This document shows, one piece after another, positions 26,277-36,400 of a stretch of 64,000 nucleotides of DNA. A program made the translations under genes and the position numbers. The first letter of the stretch is position 1; each line of letters starts with the position of its first letter. The notes beneath the pieces were generated by a model. It saw nothing but the letters and a program-made list of their open reading frames with translations, did no database searches and was not told the origin of the DNA. The stretch comes from JBCCFK01 sp965262315 (lineage in GTDB: Bacteria; Actinomycetota; Acidimicrobiia; Acidimicrobiales; UBA8592): positions 48,667-112,666 of the forward strand of contig CBDHFJ010000011.1 of assembly GCA_965262315.1 (NCBI GenBank). Reading direction: 5' to 3'.

Positions 26277-28343
26277 TCAGCCGGCGACCCGGACGTCGAG
26301 CACGATGACGTCCTCATGATCGAAGGCGACGACGACATCGTCGTGTTCTTCGACCCAGGTCCGGATCGACTCCTCGTCGAACCACGCCCACCGGGTGGGC
26401 ACGATCAGGACGTCGGTTCCGATGCTGCGAAGTGTGGCGGTCGCCTCGGCAGACGGGAACGAGGGATCGAAGATGGCGTTGGCCGTACGCGCACGCTCGA
26501 CCTCGTCAGGGAAGTTGAGCCACCGCAGCGGTGAGCCGTAGTAGACCGTCCCATCGGTGAGGGCCTCGACCCACCAGCCGATCGGTGCATCACCCAACGA
26601 CGGCACCGCCAGGACCCCCTCACGGCCCCCGATCTCGTCGGCCACGTCGATGGCGTCGATCATGCCCGGGGTGAGGACGCCGTAGAACTCGCGGTGTTCG
26701 CGGAACGCCCCGAGGCCACTCTGGAGCTGGATGGCAATCAGCACCGCGACCAGCGCGACCAGCGCCGCTCGCCTCCGGACGCCGGACACTGCCGTCGAGC
26801 GGCCGACCGCTGGGCCGAGCTGGGCGATCCACACCCCGATGCCGGTCACGCCCATGAGCGGGAAGAGATAGAGGTACCGGCTCTCCCTCGTCAGGAGCAC
26901 CATCAACAGGATCACCGATGTGAGGACCGAATGGAGCCGCCAGACGGCCTCGGCGCGGGCACGCCAGCACAACAACGGGGTCACGATCGCGATCGGCAGG
27001 AGGACTTCCCACAGGAGAGGGAAGCCCGGGTAGATCAGCTCCAGCCGGTCGATGAGGTTCGACCAGGTCAGGTTGTCCAGTGCGGCGAACTCGTTGGGAT
27101 GAAAGACCACAGCATCGATGAGCCGGAGGTACACGGGGATCAGCCACACGCTCGGCAGCATCAGGCCGGGGCTGGTCCGAATCAGGTCGACCGTGTGTCG
27201 CAGGCTGCGCGTCCGCAGGATCGACGCGGCGAAGACCACCGCCACGCTGACGACCACGACGATTCCCATGAAGTGCGACGTCGCCAGCGAAGCCATCGTC
27301 AACAAGCCCAGGCTCCAGGCGCTGCGACGCGTCGGCGCATCCACGTGGGACAACGCCACGGCCAGCGTGATGGGAAGCAGGCCGAGGCCGATGAGCTGCG
27401 GAAACCCGCCCCAGGCAGCGGCCTCCCCGACCGAGCTCGCACCGAGCAACAGCAGGCATGGCCCAGCCGCGATGTGGCCGAGCCCCGCCCGGCGCAGCCC
27501 GAGGTACATCCCGACCCCCGGTGCGAGGGACGCCAACGCGCCGACCAGGGCGACACCGAGCTGCAACCCCACCAACGAGGTGACCAACGTGACCAGGACC
27601 GGGACCAGCGGCGGGTACGTGATCGAGCTGTCGCGGCCCGACTGCCCGAGGAGCTGCTCGCCGAACGCCAGCCAGTTGCCCGAATCAATGGTGGCCGGCG
27701 CCCCACCCGAGAGGAGGATCGACAGCCGGTAGGCGCCGACGGCGACCACCAGCAGCCAGAACATCGCCATGAGCTGCCTGGTCCGGGGCGGCCGCAGACT
27801 GCGGAGCCGCTCGCGGCAACGAGCCAGGGCGACATCGAGCGATCTCGTGGCCGACGGTTGGAGTGCGGCGGCGGGGATGAGTTCCGGAAGCGGGTTGTAC
27901 GTCCGCGCCCGCAGTACCCCTGCGCCGGCTCGGAGACGGACCGAGAACTCGAGGTGCTTCCGGAGGGGATCATCAGGGCCGTCGGGATCGAAGCCCGGTC
28001 CGGGGTCCGAGGTGATCAGATCGAGGAGGTCAGCGGGGGCCGACGTGACCTCGACGTCGTACTCGTCGCCCTCCAGGTCGACGTCGGAGTGGAAGACGTC
28101 CTGGTCGGCCACGACCACGATGAGGCGCGCGGTCGGCTCGTCGGACCGCTGCGGCTCGGCTTTGCGTCGATACATCCGGAGCGCGGTCGGGACGGCACCG
28201 AGCACGCCGGGACGTGGACAATCGGCGCGAGACTGCCCCTCCGGTGCCCGGTCGGAGCCGGAGCGCGACCGTGACCGGCGGCTCCCTGGGCCGCGTCGCG
28301 ACGGACCTCCGGTGCTGTCGGTCAGCGACAGGGCATCCGTCAT
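26277..28343 (-). CDS. Polytopic membrane protein, probable GT-C-type glycosyltransferase
   Basis: 688 residues from ATG 28343 (ATGA overlap with the upstream GT4 gene). About 150 cytoplasmic residues precede roughly ten membrane helices, starting near MFWLLVVAVGAYRLSILLSG. A first extracellular loop contains GNWLAFGEQLLG and SSITYPPLVP, resembling the acidic/aromatic first loop of GT-C enzymes. A soluble C-terminal part with DVLIVPTRWAWFDEE follows. No DxD-type motif is obvious in loop 1, so the class assignment is tentative. Last gene of a five-gene surface-glycan operon. Confidence 0.65.
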   Translation of the reverse strand: MTDALSLTDSTGGPSRRGPGSRRSRSRSGSDRAPEGQSRADCPRPGVLGAVPTALRMYRRKAEPQRSDEPTARLIVVVADQDVFHSDVDLEGDEYDVEVTSAPADLLDLITSDPGPGFDPDGPDDPLRKHLEFSVRLRAGAGVLRARTYNPLPELIPAAALQPSATRSLDVALARCRERLRSLRPPRTRQLMAMFWLLVVAVGAYRLSILLSGGAPATIDSGNWLAFGEQLLGQSGRDSSITYPPLVPVLVTLVTSLVGLQLGVALVGALASLAPGVGMYLGLRRAGLGHIAAGPCLLLLGASSVGEAAAWGGFPQLIGLGLLPITLAVALSHVDAPTRRSAWSLGLLTMASLATSHFMGIVVVVSVAVVFAASILRTRSLRHTVDLIRTSPGLMLPSVWLIPVYLRLIDAVVFHPNEFAALDNLTWSNLIDRLELIYPGFPLLWEVLLPIAIVTPLLCWRARAEAVWRLHSVLTSVILLMVLLTRESRYLYLFPLMGVTGIGVWIAQLGPAVGRSTAVSGVRRRAALVALVAVLIAIQLQSGLGAFREHREFYGVLTPGMIDAIDVADEIGGREGVLAVPSLGDAPIGWWVEALTDGTVYYGSPLRWLNFPDEVERARTANAIFDPSFPSAEATATLRSIGTDVLIVPTRWAWFDEESIRTWVEEHDDVVVAFDHEDVIVLDVRVAG

Positions 28344-29464
28344 GCCGTCGCTGCCGCCTCGAGGACGACTCCCGTGGCGGCGGCCGCATCGTCCCACGAG
28401 GAAGCGGACGCGACCTCCCGCGCACGCTCGCCGAGCCGAGCACGAAGGTCGGCGTCGTGCACCAACGTCTCCAGGGAGGTCGTCAGCGCAGCCGTGTCCT
28501 CCGGGGCCACCAGCATTCCCGTGTCGCCATGGCGGATCAGCTCCGCGTTGGCGGGGATGTCACTGGCCACCACGGCGCACTCGGCCGCCATGGCCTCGAG
28601 CAGTGCCAGCGATCGCCCTTCGGTGGTCGACGGTCGGACGAAGATGTCGGCGTGGCCCAGGATGGCTGCCACGTCGTCACGGTGGCCGAGCAGACGAACC
28701 CGGGGGTCGTCGCGCACGCGCTCGGCGAGATCGTCACGCTGGGGTCCGTCGCCGACGTAGACCAGCCGGAGGTGGTCACCGACGACGTTGCGGAACGCGT
28801 CGGCCAGCAGCAGCGGGCCCTTGTTGTCGATCAGTCGGCCGACGAACGCGATCGTCACCACGGATCCGTCGCCGCGATTGGCGACGAATCGTGAGCTGTC
28901 CACGCCGTTCTCGATGACGTGGATGGCGTTGGTCGCGACGCCGAGTCCGGCGATGTGATCCGCCACGCTGTTCGACACCGCGATGACGCTGCGGGAGCTC
29001 GACAGGATGAAACGGCCGAGCGTGCGCTCGTGCAGCGCCGCGAGCCGGCGAGTCCGCGGCGGGAGCGCGTCGAGGCCGGACAGATGCGCCGTGGTGACCA
29101 GCGGAATGCGGGTCGCCCGCGCCACTGCCGCAGCGACCACGGAGCCGAAGAAGTGGATCGACGACGCGTGCAGCACATCGGGTCGGGTCCGACGCACCGA
29201 GGCGATCGCACCCGCGATCAGCCCGGGCGACAGCGAGAGCTGGGCGCCAAGCAGGCGCGACAGGTCCAGGCCGCGATGGGCCTGGATCTCGAGGTCCTCA
29301 CCTGCGCTGACACACCCTCGGCGGGTGTCGCTCACCCCGGTCAGGACCGTGATGTCGAACGTGTCCGTGGCCGCGAGCCGTCGATACACCTCGGCGGTGA
29401 CGATCTCGGCGCCACCACCGAGGGGGTCAGACAGGTAGTCGCAGAACGCGAGGACGCGGACCAC
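28340..29464 (-). CDS. Glycosyltransferase family 4
   Basis: 374 residues, GT-B fold. N-terminal donor-loop pattern DPLGGGAEIVTAEVYRRL; HASSIHFFG; VSNSVADHI; and the C-terminal nucleotide-sugar domain with IAFVGRLIDNKGPLLLADAF, the LLGHRDDVAAIL strand and the E-x7-E motif region RPSTTEGRSLALLEAMA. It would transfer a sugar at the inner membrane face. Six bases downstream of the GT2 gene and overlapping the GT-C gene, so part of the same operon. Confidence 0.9.
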   Translation of the reverse strand: MVRVLAFCDYLSDPLGGGAEIVTAEVYRRLAATDTFDITVLTGVSDTRRGCVSAGEDLEIQAHRGLDLSRLLGAQLSLSPGLIAGAIASVRRTRPDVLHASSIHFFGSVVAAAVARATRIPLVTTAHLSGLDALPPRTRRLAALHERTLGRFILSSSRSVIAVSNSVADHIAGLGVATNAIHVIENGVDSSRFVANRGDGSVVTIAFVGRLIDNKGPLLLADAFRNVVGDHLRLVYVGDGPQRDDLAERVRDDPRVRLLGHRDDVAAILGHADIFVRPSTTEGRSLALLEAMAAECAVVASDIPANAELIRHGDTGMLVAPEDTAALTTSLETLVHDADLRARLGERAREVASASSWDDAAAATGVVLEAAATA

Positions 29465-29470
29465 GTGCGG

Positions 29471-30649
29471 TCACGCAGCCAGCTCGGAGGTCTCTCTGAC
29501 GTCCCGGCCGGCGTGGTACTCGGTCTGGCGCTGGAGGAGCCAGTAGAGGAACGAGGCCGCCATCCAGATCACGCCCGCAAGCGTCAACGCCTGAGCCAGG
29601 CCGGCCAACGCGAGGCTGCGCGACCAGGTGGTCGAATCCGCGACCCAGCGGGCGAACAGGACGGCATTGATCGCGATGCCGGTGCCCGCGAGGAGTGCAC
29701 CGGCGGTTGCCAGCCGCGCCCTGAGCCGCCGATGCATCGCGGGTGTGGCCGGTAGCGCCCGGAGCGGACTGGCGGTACTGATCACGATGAAGCTCACCCC
29801 CAACAATGATGCCAGGACCAGTGCGATCGGACCGAAGAAGATCGGCTGCCACTGCAGAGCGCCGATCTCGAGACCGGAGGGGTCGATGAGCGACGCCGTG
29901 GTCAGGCCCAGGCCGAGCAGCGCCAGCAACACCGCCGGCCACAGCAGCGCCACGCGGGGGGCGAGCAGGGTCAGCAGCTTCAGATGGCGGAGACCGTCGG
30001 AGAAGGTGTTGAGCTTCGACTCGCCCACGCGGGGGCGATACGGGAGGCGGATCTCCTCCACCGCGTAGCCGTTGAGCGACGCCTGGAAGAGCATCTCCGA
30101 CGCGAACTCCATGCCGCTGCCCTGGAGGCGGAGGGCGCGGATTCGTTCGAGATCGAACGCGCGGTAGCCGGACTGGCTGTCGCGCACCGTCACCGCACCA
30201 CGGGTCACCCGGCGCAGGATCCAACTCAGCACGGGAGTGCCGAGCAGTCGGTGCAGCAGCGGCATGCTGTCGCTGTTCAGGCCGTCCAGGCGGTTCGCCA
30301 GCGCCAGATCGGCGCCTTCCTCCACCTTGCTGACGACCTGGCCGAGGTTCGGCAGGTCGTACGTGAGGTCGGCGTCAGCCATCACACCGATCTGCCCATG
30401 GGCTTCGGCGATACCGCGCCGCAGCGCTGCGCCGTAGCCACGCTCCTCCTCGCACACCACTCGGGCGCCGGCCTCGAGTGCCAGTGCCACGGATCGATCC
30501 GTCGACCCGTTGTCCACCACCACGACCTCGCCGTCGTAGCCTCCGGCTTCGAGGCCCTGCCAGGCCTCGGCGATGGTCTGTGAGATGGATTCCTCTTCGT
30601 TCAGGCACGGCAGGATCACCGATACCCGAGTCCGCCCGCTGTTCTGCAC
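29471..30649 (-). CDS. Family 2 glycosyltransferase with C-terminal membrane helices (polyprenyl-phosphate type)
   Basis: 392 residues. GT-A domain with VSVILPCLNEEESI, VVVDNGSTDRS, the DxD-like DADLTYDLPNL, and SGYRAFDLERI, as in dolichol/undecaprenyl-phosphate sugar synthases. After about residue 230 come four hydrophobic segments (WPAVLLALLGLGLTTASL, FFGPIALVLASLLGVSFIV, a third near 300, and LAGVIWMAASFLYWLL). It probably charges undecaprenyl phosphate for the GT-C enzyme downstream. Two bases separate it from the upstream gene. Confidence 0.88.
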   Translation of the reverse strand: MQNSGRTRVSVILPCLNEEESISQTIAEAWQGLEAGGYDGEVVVVDNGSTDRSVALALEAGARVVCEEERGYGAALRRGIAEAHGQIGVMADADLTYDLPNLGQVVSKVEEGADLALANRLDGLNSDSMPLLHRLLGTPVLSWILRRVTRGAVTVRDSQSGYRAFDLERIRALRLQGSGMEFASEMLFQASLNGYAVEEIRLPYRPRVGESKLNTFSDGLRHLKLLTLLAPRVALLWPAVLLALLGLGLTTASLIDPSGLEIGALQWQPIFFGPIALVLASLLGVSFIVISTASPLRALPATPAMHRRLRARLATAGALLAGTGIAINAVLFARWVADSTTWSRSLALAGLAQALTLAGVIWMAASFLYWLLQRQTEYHAGRDVRETSELAA

Positions 30650-30651
30650 TG

Positions 30652-31842
30652 CTATTCCCCCTGTGATGGTGTGGTGGTGTCGATCAGTTGGTTGAGCCGC
30701 ACGCCGTCGGAGTGCTGCGTCTCGTCCGAGCCGGGCTCGGAGGTGTGGGCCCAGACGGAGAGCTCGAAGCCGATGCCGGCCTCCAGCTCACCGTCGGCGG
30801 CGAGCCGGAGCGTCCGCTGCTCGCCGGGCTCGAGGCGCCGGCCGACCTCGAAGGATCGGGCCTCGGCGAAGTTCCAGGGCTCGGCTTCGCGGGGGGCGGC
30901 CAGCAGCCACCAGACCACGCCGTCGACGGCCTCGTCGGAGGTGTTGACGACCACGACCTCGACGATCGGATCGTCCACCTCGAGGTTGGGAGTGGCGTCG
31001 AGGATGGCGAGCGGCCCGACGGGCTGCTCGTCGCGCCGGATGTGGTCGGGTGGCGGTTCGACGGTGACGACGTCGGCCAGGACGATGGCGTCCAGCACCG
31101 TCTCGCCGTCGAGGATCTCGAGGCGGACGCGGTAGTCGCCGGGCTCGGGCACCGTCTGTATGTCCACCTGGAAGACCGACTCGGTGCCCCGAGTGGTGGC
31201 GTCGTCGAAGATGGTGGTGCTGATGGCGGTGGTCGCCCACCACGGAGTCGCATCGCTGCCGGGAATGAGATCCACCTTGAGCCGAGCGTCCTCAGGACCG
31301 GCGGCAGCGGCCACTTCGCCGGCCAGTTCGAGGATCGGGCCCCCGGTGAGGGAGATGTCGGGCGTGCTGACGTGGGGAGCGCCGTCGTCGACGGGTTTCA
31401 TGCGCCCGATCCTGCCGTCGGCCACGTCCACGGCGAAGCCGGCCGTGGTATACGTCACCCCGTCGCTGGGCGCCTCGGTCTCGACCCAGGCCGTGAGCTC
31501 GTAGGACCCGTCGGCGACTGCGACGGGCGAATCGAAGACCACCAGCGCAGTGTGCCCCGACCGGATGCCCGCGGTCCGTGGCCCGATCTCTGCCACGCGT
31601 CGATCCCAGGGATCGGTGGTCCCGAACAGCCCGAGGGTCAGGGTGATGACCACGTCCTGCTGGCGGTTGTCGTTGTTCTCGATGTTCACCGCCGCCGCCA
31701 GTCGTCCATCGATCACGGTCGCTTCGAGCACGTCGATCTCGACGACACCCTCGGGCTCGGCGCCGCGAGTGGTGGCCAAGATGAGCACGGTCGCGAGAGC
31801 GACCGCTGCTCCGAGGCCGATCAGTGCCCGTCTGGCGACCAC
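30652..31842 (-). CDS. Secreted/membrane-anchored all-beta hypothetical protein
   Basis: 396 residues from GTG 31842. An N-terminal signal anchor (about 6-25, ALIGLGAAVALATVLIL) is followed by three Ig-like beta domains: AAVNIENNDNRQQDVVITLTL, a second with VFQVDIQTVPEPGDYRVRLE, and a third with VEVVVVNTSDEAVDGVVWWL. No catalytic motif. Located between the LAxTG protein and three glycosyltransferases, so a surface protein that is glycosylated or assembled by them is likely (inference). Confidence 0.7.
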   Translation of the reverse strand: MVARRALIGLGAAVALATVLILATTRGAEPEGVVEIDVLEATVIDGRLAAAVNIENNDNRQQDVVITLTLGLFGTTDPWDRRVAEIGPRTAGIRSGHTALVVFDSPVAVADGSYELTAWVETEAPSDGVTYTTAGFAVDVADGRIGRMKPVDDGAPHVSTPDISLTGGPILELAGEVAAAAGPEDARLKVDLIPGSDATPWWATTAISTTIFDDATTRGTESVFQVDIQTVPEPGDYRVRLEILDGETVLDAIVLADVVTVEPPPDHIRRDEQPVGPLAILDATPNLEVDDPIVEVVVVNTSDEAVDGVVWWLLAAPREAEPWNFAEARSFEVGRRLEPGEQRTLRLAADGELEAGIGFELSVWAHTSEPGSDETQHSDGVRLNQLIDTTTPSQGE

Positions 31843-31857
31843 GGTGTCGAGGTCCTG

Positions 31858-32334
31858 CTATGCCGTTCGGAGTCGGCGGCCGACAACGAGGGTGACGGAG
31901 CCGGCGAGGACGAGGCCGATGGCGACGGTGACCAGCGTGCCCGTGCGGCTGGAGGCTCCGGTCAGTGCGAGTTCGCCCACCGAGCCGCCGGTGACGCGCA
32001 CGCCGAGGACACGGGTGGCACCGTCGGCTCCGGTACCGCGTGCGAAGAGCACGCCGTCGCCGCCGAAGTCGTCCGGGACGGTCACGTCGACCGAGAACGA
32101 TCCGTCGTCGCCCACGGTGGCGCTACCCAGAACGGTCTCGCCGGTGGTGGTCAGCACGATCTCCACCTCGGACCCGGCGGTGAAGCCCTCTCCCGCCACC
32201 GAAACCGTTTCACCCGCGGCGATGGTGTCAGCGCCGAGGTCGAGCGGTCCCTCGCTGGCCGAGTAGGGCTGGGCGCCTGCCACAGCACCGAACACCATCC
32301 ACAGGGCGGCGGTGATTGCTACGAATCGCTTCAT
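31858..32334 (-). CDS. LAxTG-type sortase substrate, small surface protein
   Basis: 158 residues. Signal peptide (about 1-21, ending GAVAGA), one TIG/Ig-like domain (VSVAGEGFTAGSEVEIVLTTT), then the cell-wall sorting signal: LALTG, a hydrophobic helix and the basic tail VGRRLRTA. LAxTG is the motif of actinobacterial class E sortases (family knowledge). AAGGGG precedes ATG 32334. First gene of the five-gene surface/glycan operon; 15 bases from the next gene. No sortase is in the window. Confidence 0.78.
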   Translation of the reverse strand: MKRFVAITAALWMVFGAVAGAQPYSASEGPLDLGADTIAAGETVSVAGEGFTAGSEVEIVLTTTGETVLGSATVGDDGSFSVDVTVPDDFGGDGVLFARGTGADGATRVLGVRVTGGSVGELALTGASSRTGTLVTVAIGLVLAGSVTLVVGRRLRTA

Positions 32335-32515
32335 GGTTCCCCTTGGCGCCCGCTTGCGAATCGGACGCTATGTGTCGTGGTTCCTCGAGACCTAGGCCGA
32401 TTCACCCCAATGGTTCGATCGACCCGTCCTGAGCTCTCGGGTCGTGACCCACTGTGGTGACCGGATCACGGGTTGTCGGTTGTCAGGGGTCACAGTGAGC
32501 GACCCGATCGGTGGT

Positions 32516-32565
32516 ATCTCGGCCCGGGTGGGCCTGGGTTGGGCGTGGCCCACCCGGGCTCGAGA
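32516..32565 (-). terminator. Long GC hairpin after the haem peroxidase gene
   Basis: GCCCGGGTGGGCC (32522-32534) pairs perfectly with GGCCCACCCGGGC (32547-32559) around a 12-base loop, with further partial pairing outside (TCTCG/CGAGA). It lies 22-60 bases beyond the peroxidase stop. No T-run, but this is the strongest stem in the gap. A second inverted repeat (CACTGTG/CACAGTG, about 32452-32493) lies upstream in the same 32335-32580 gap. Confidence 0.65.
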
Positions 32566-32580
32566 CGGTGTGTCCGGGGC

Positions 32581-33462
32581 CTAGGTGAAGGTCCCGTTGA
32601 TCGTGGTGTTCGCCCCTGCCGTCACCACTGCCGGCTGGCAGGGCGGAGCGGTGAAGCCGACGACGTCGCCGAAGCAGACGTCATAGGTGCCGGGCTCGAG
32701 GTCGCTCCACATGCCCCAGGCGTTCATCGGGACACCATCGACCGTGATGGTCGAACCGAGGGCCGGCGTCGTGGTGACCCGCAGGGTGCCCCGGGCCACG
32801 TAGTCGCCGACCACCACGGTGGTGGCGCCGTCGACGATGGTGACGACCTCGCACGCCGGGGTGGTGAAGCCCTGGACGTCGCCGAAGCAGACGTCGTAGG
32901 TGCCCGGCACCAGCTTGACCCAGGTCAGGGCCCAGCGGTCGGCGATGTCACCGTTGATGGTGATCTGCGCCGGCACCGCCGGGGTGGTGGTGACCCGGAG
33001 CATGCCGAACCCGGTCGGCGCCGGTGCGGCCGCGTTGGCCGTGTAGGTGCCCACGACCGGCGTGTTGGCGCCGGCGGTCACGGTGACCGTCTCACACGGC
33101 GGCGGGTCGAAGCCCTCGACCAGGCCGAAGCAGACCTCGTAGTCGCCGGGCGCCATGTCGGTCCACATGCCCCAGTCGTTGGTGGCCACACCGTCGACGG
33201 TGATCGTCGCGGGAACCGCTGGGCTGGTTGTCACCTGGAGCGACCCGTTCTGGGTGTAGGCCCCGTCGACGATCGTCGTCAACCCCTCGAGCACCTGCAC
33301 CGTGGAGCACGCCGGAGTGGCGAAGCCCTCGATGTCGGTGAAGCAGACCTCGCGGAGGCCGACCGGGATCTCCACCCAGGTGAGGCCCCAGGTGTCACGC
33401 GGGAGGCCGTCGACGACGATCTGCGTCGGCAGTGCCGGGGTTGTCGTGACCCGCAGCAGACC
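32581..33462 (-). repeat. PEGA-like four-repeat cassette, copy 3 (haem peroxidase)
   Basis: Four repeats: GLLRVTTTPALPTQIVVDG, SLQVTTSPAVPATITVDG, MLRVTTTPAVPAQITING and TLRVTTTPALGSTITVDG, with linker AAAPAPTGFG between the pairs. Cys pairs occur in VCFTDIEGFATPAC, VCFGLVEGFDPPPC, VCFGDVQGFTTPAC and VCFGDVVGFTAPPC. Confidence 0.93.
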
Positions 33463-36400
33463 CGTCACCGGCGGGACCGTGATGTCCATCGAGCCGTCGT
33501 CGAAGACCAGGGTCTCGATGTTGTAGAGGACATCGGTGCCCTGCGGGATGCCGGGCACGATGTTCCCGGCGACGTCGAGCCGATCCGGACAGGCGTCCTC
33601 GCCCAGTGGATCGCCGCAGCCACGGACGTGATCGACGACCCAGTGGTCGCCGGCGTCGATGATGTTGAAGTCCGCCATGGGGCCTTCGAAGATCGCGACG
33701 TCCACGTCGGTGCCTGCCGGCGCCGTGAGGATCTCTCGGATGATGTCGATGTCACCCGGGTTGATCAGGCCGGCGAACACGTCCTCCTGGAGGGCGCCGA
33801 GGCGATCGACTCGCTGCAGGCCACCGCCCGGAATCGGCGCTTCCAGCTGCACCAGCAGGTAGGCGTCGCCGTCGATGATGTCGTCGTCGCCGCGGCCCTT
33901 GAAGGTGTCGCTGCCGGCACCACCCAGGAGGATGTTGCCGATCCAGGTGCCGAAGCCCGGGTCGAAGTAGGCGTCGAGTCCGGTGATGAGTCCGACGTTC
34001 GCCTCGAGCAGCTCGTTGCCGCCGACGTTCACCGGATCGATGAACTCGGAGTCACCGAACAGGGTGTCGTCGCCGTCCCAGCCCGAGACCGCCTCGACGA
34101 GGCTGTAGCGGGTGGCCAGGGGTTCGATGTCCGGAGGCAACAGGTCGTTGCGTTCGAGGTCGATCACGTGATCGCCGGGGATGCTGTAGCCCGTCGACCA
34201 GTCGTAGCCGAGGAGACCGTCCATCGAGTTGGTGCCGGTGGACTCGATGAGGATGTCGTCGTCACCCTCACCGAGCATGTCGTCGGCACCGGCGCCACCG
34301 AAGATGACGTCGGGGCCGTCACGCTCGCCGATCTCGAACAGGTTGCCCTCGCCGCCCTGGAGCAGGTCGGCCTGACCGGAGCCCTCCAGCCAGTCCTCGC
34401 CGAGGCCGCCGAAGATGACAGCGCCCGACTGGCCGGCGAAGACGACGTCGTTGCCGGAGCCGGCGAAGGTCTCGGACAGGTCGGAACCGTGGACGATGAA
34501 GTCGTCGCCGGCGTTGCCCTGGAGGAGGTCGAACAGCGGACCGCCCTGGAGGGCGTCGTTGCCGGGACCGCCCTTGAGGACATCCTCACCGAACGAGTCG
34601 GTCAGGATGTCGTCGCCCTCGCCGCCGATGATGCCGTCGTTGCCGCCGTCACCTTCGAGACGGTCGTTGCCGTCGTTGCCGCGAACGGTGTCGTCGCCCT
34701 CACCCGCATGGATGAAGTCGTCCAGCGGACCGCCCCACATGTTGGTGTGCTCCGCGTCGTTGTAGCGGACCGAACCGTTGGGCATGCGGGTCAGCAGGAC
34801 CTCTTCGTTGTATGGGGTGTTCGGGTCGTCGACGATCGCCGCCGATCCCGGACCCTGGAAGCCGACGTCGAAGTTGTACGTCGGGCGGCTGAAGATGTCG
34901 GCCGGCAGATTCTCTGCAGTGGTGTTGCGCTCGACCATCTCGGCCAGCGAGTTGCCCTCGAGCGAGGCCAGGAACGGCAGGCCGGCCAGACGGTGCAGGT
35001 AGTAGAACCGGTCACCGTTCTGGAGGAGCTCCATCTGGAGCTCGAAGATGTGGTTGAGCGTGGTGCCGAGCATGCCGCCGAAGATCTCGGGTCGTTCGGC
35101 CAGGCCGCCCACCCAGAGGTCGATGTCGTCGACACCGGTGTTGGTGGGAGCGCCCGAGGGGGTGCCCCAGGTGGCGCCGGTGCTCGTCATGAACTCGGCC
35201 GTGTCGACCGGGGCCGTGATGTCGTCGTCGACCATCAGCTGGGCCGCCGTCCGACGGGCCTCCATGGAACCGGCCAGGATGGGGCCGGCACCGTCGGGGT
35301 CGTGGGTCGTGATGAACGGGTGCGTGCCGTAGGCCGCGATGAAGTTCACCAGCGACTCACCGCCGCCGCGCAGCTCGAGACCGAACTCGACCCAGTTGTC
35401 GTAGGGCTCGAGGCTGGTGTCGCTGTTCGTCTGAACGAACAGCTGACGACGGATCTCGTTCAGCGGAGCGATGCCGGCTTCACGACCGCGGGCGATGTTG
35501 ATCGCCGCGAGGTCGAGCGGGATGCCCAGGAGCTGGTTGCGCAGGTTCTCGACGACGAATTCGTCGATCTCCTGACCGACCGTCGACGTGCCGCCTCGGA
35601 AGATGGCGCCGGCGGCGTCGTTGGGGTCACCCGGGTAGGCGGCCAGGAACTCCGGCGGGTTCAGGAATGCCGTGAACAACGAGAGGCTCGTGTCGGTGCC
35701 GTCCTGGTCGTAGCGGACCACGTCGTTGTTCAACATCGAGTGGCCGAACCGGTACACCGACTGCGAGAACTCGACGGTGATCGCCGCGTTGATGGTGGTG
35801 TCGTAGCCGAGGAACTCGTTGATCAGGGGCTGGACCTTGCGGCCGAACTCCTCGAACACGAGGTGCTGGTACTGCATCTCGGTGGCGAACTTGGCCGCCT
35901 GGAACAGGTACTCGCCGTTCCAGGTGCCCGGGCCGAGCTGCCACTCGGGCACCGCGGCCGGGTCCTGGTTCACGAGGACGTCCTGGATGTGGCCCACCAA
36001 CCGGTTGTGCTCGCTGTGGAACACGTGGTGGACGGCCGTGAGTGCGACGTTCTCGTTGACTCGGCCGTCCCCGGCCATGAAGTGAGCATCGAGCATCTCG
36101 TCGTCGTAGGTGGTGCAGTCGCCGTCGTCGGTGGTGCCGGGATCGGTGTCGGGGGTCTTCGGGACCACTGGACCGGGGCAGGAGGCCGGGTCGGTCATTC
36201 CGGGCACGGCGTGGTGGGCGATGTCCACCAGGAACGAGTGTCCAGTGCGCACGGTGTTGGCAGGCAGCAAGAGACCGGCGCCGCCGTTGGCGCTGGGGTC
36301 ACCCTCGACGAGCGAGGTGTCGTCGAGCACGATCTGCGGGTAGCCGTTGGGGCCGGGGATGAATCGGCCGTAGAGGTCGGTGGCCAGCAGCGGCACCGCG

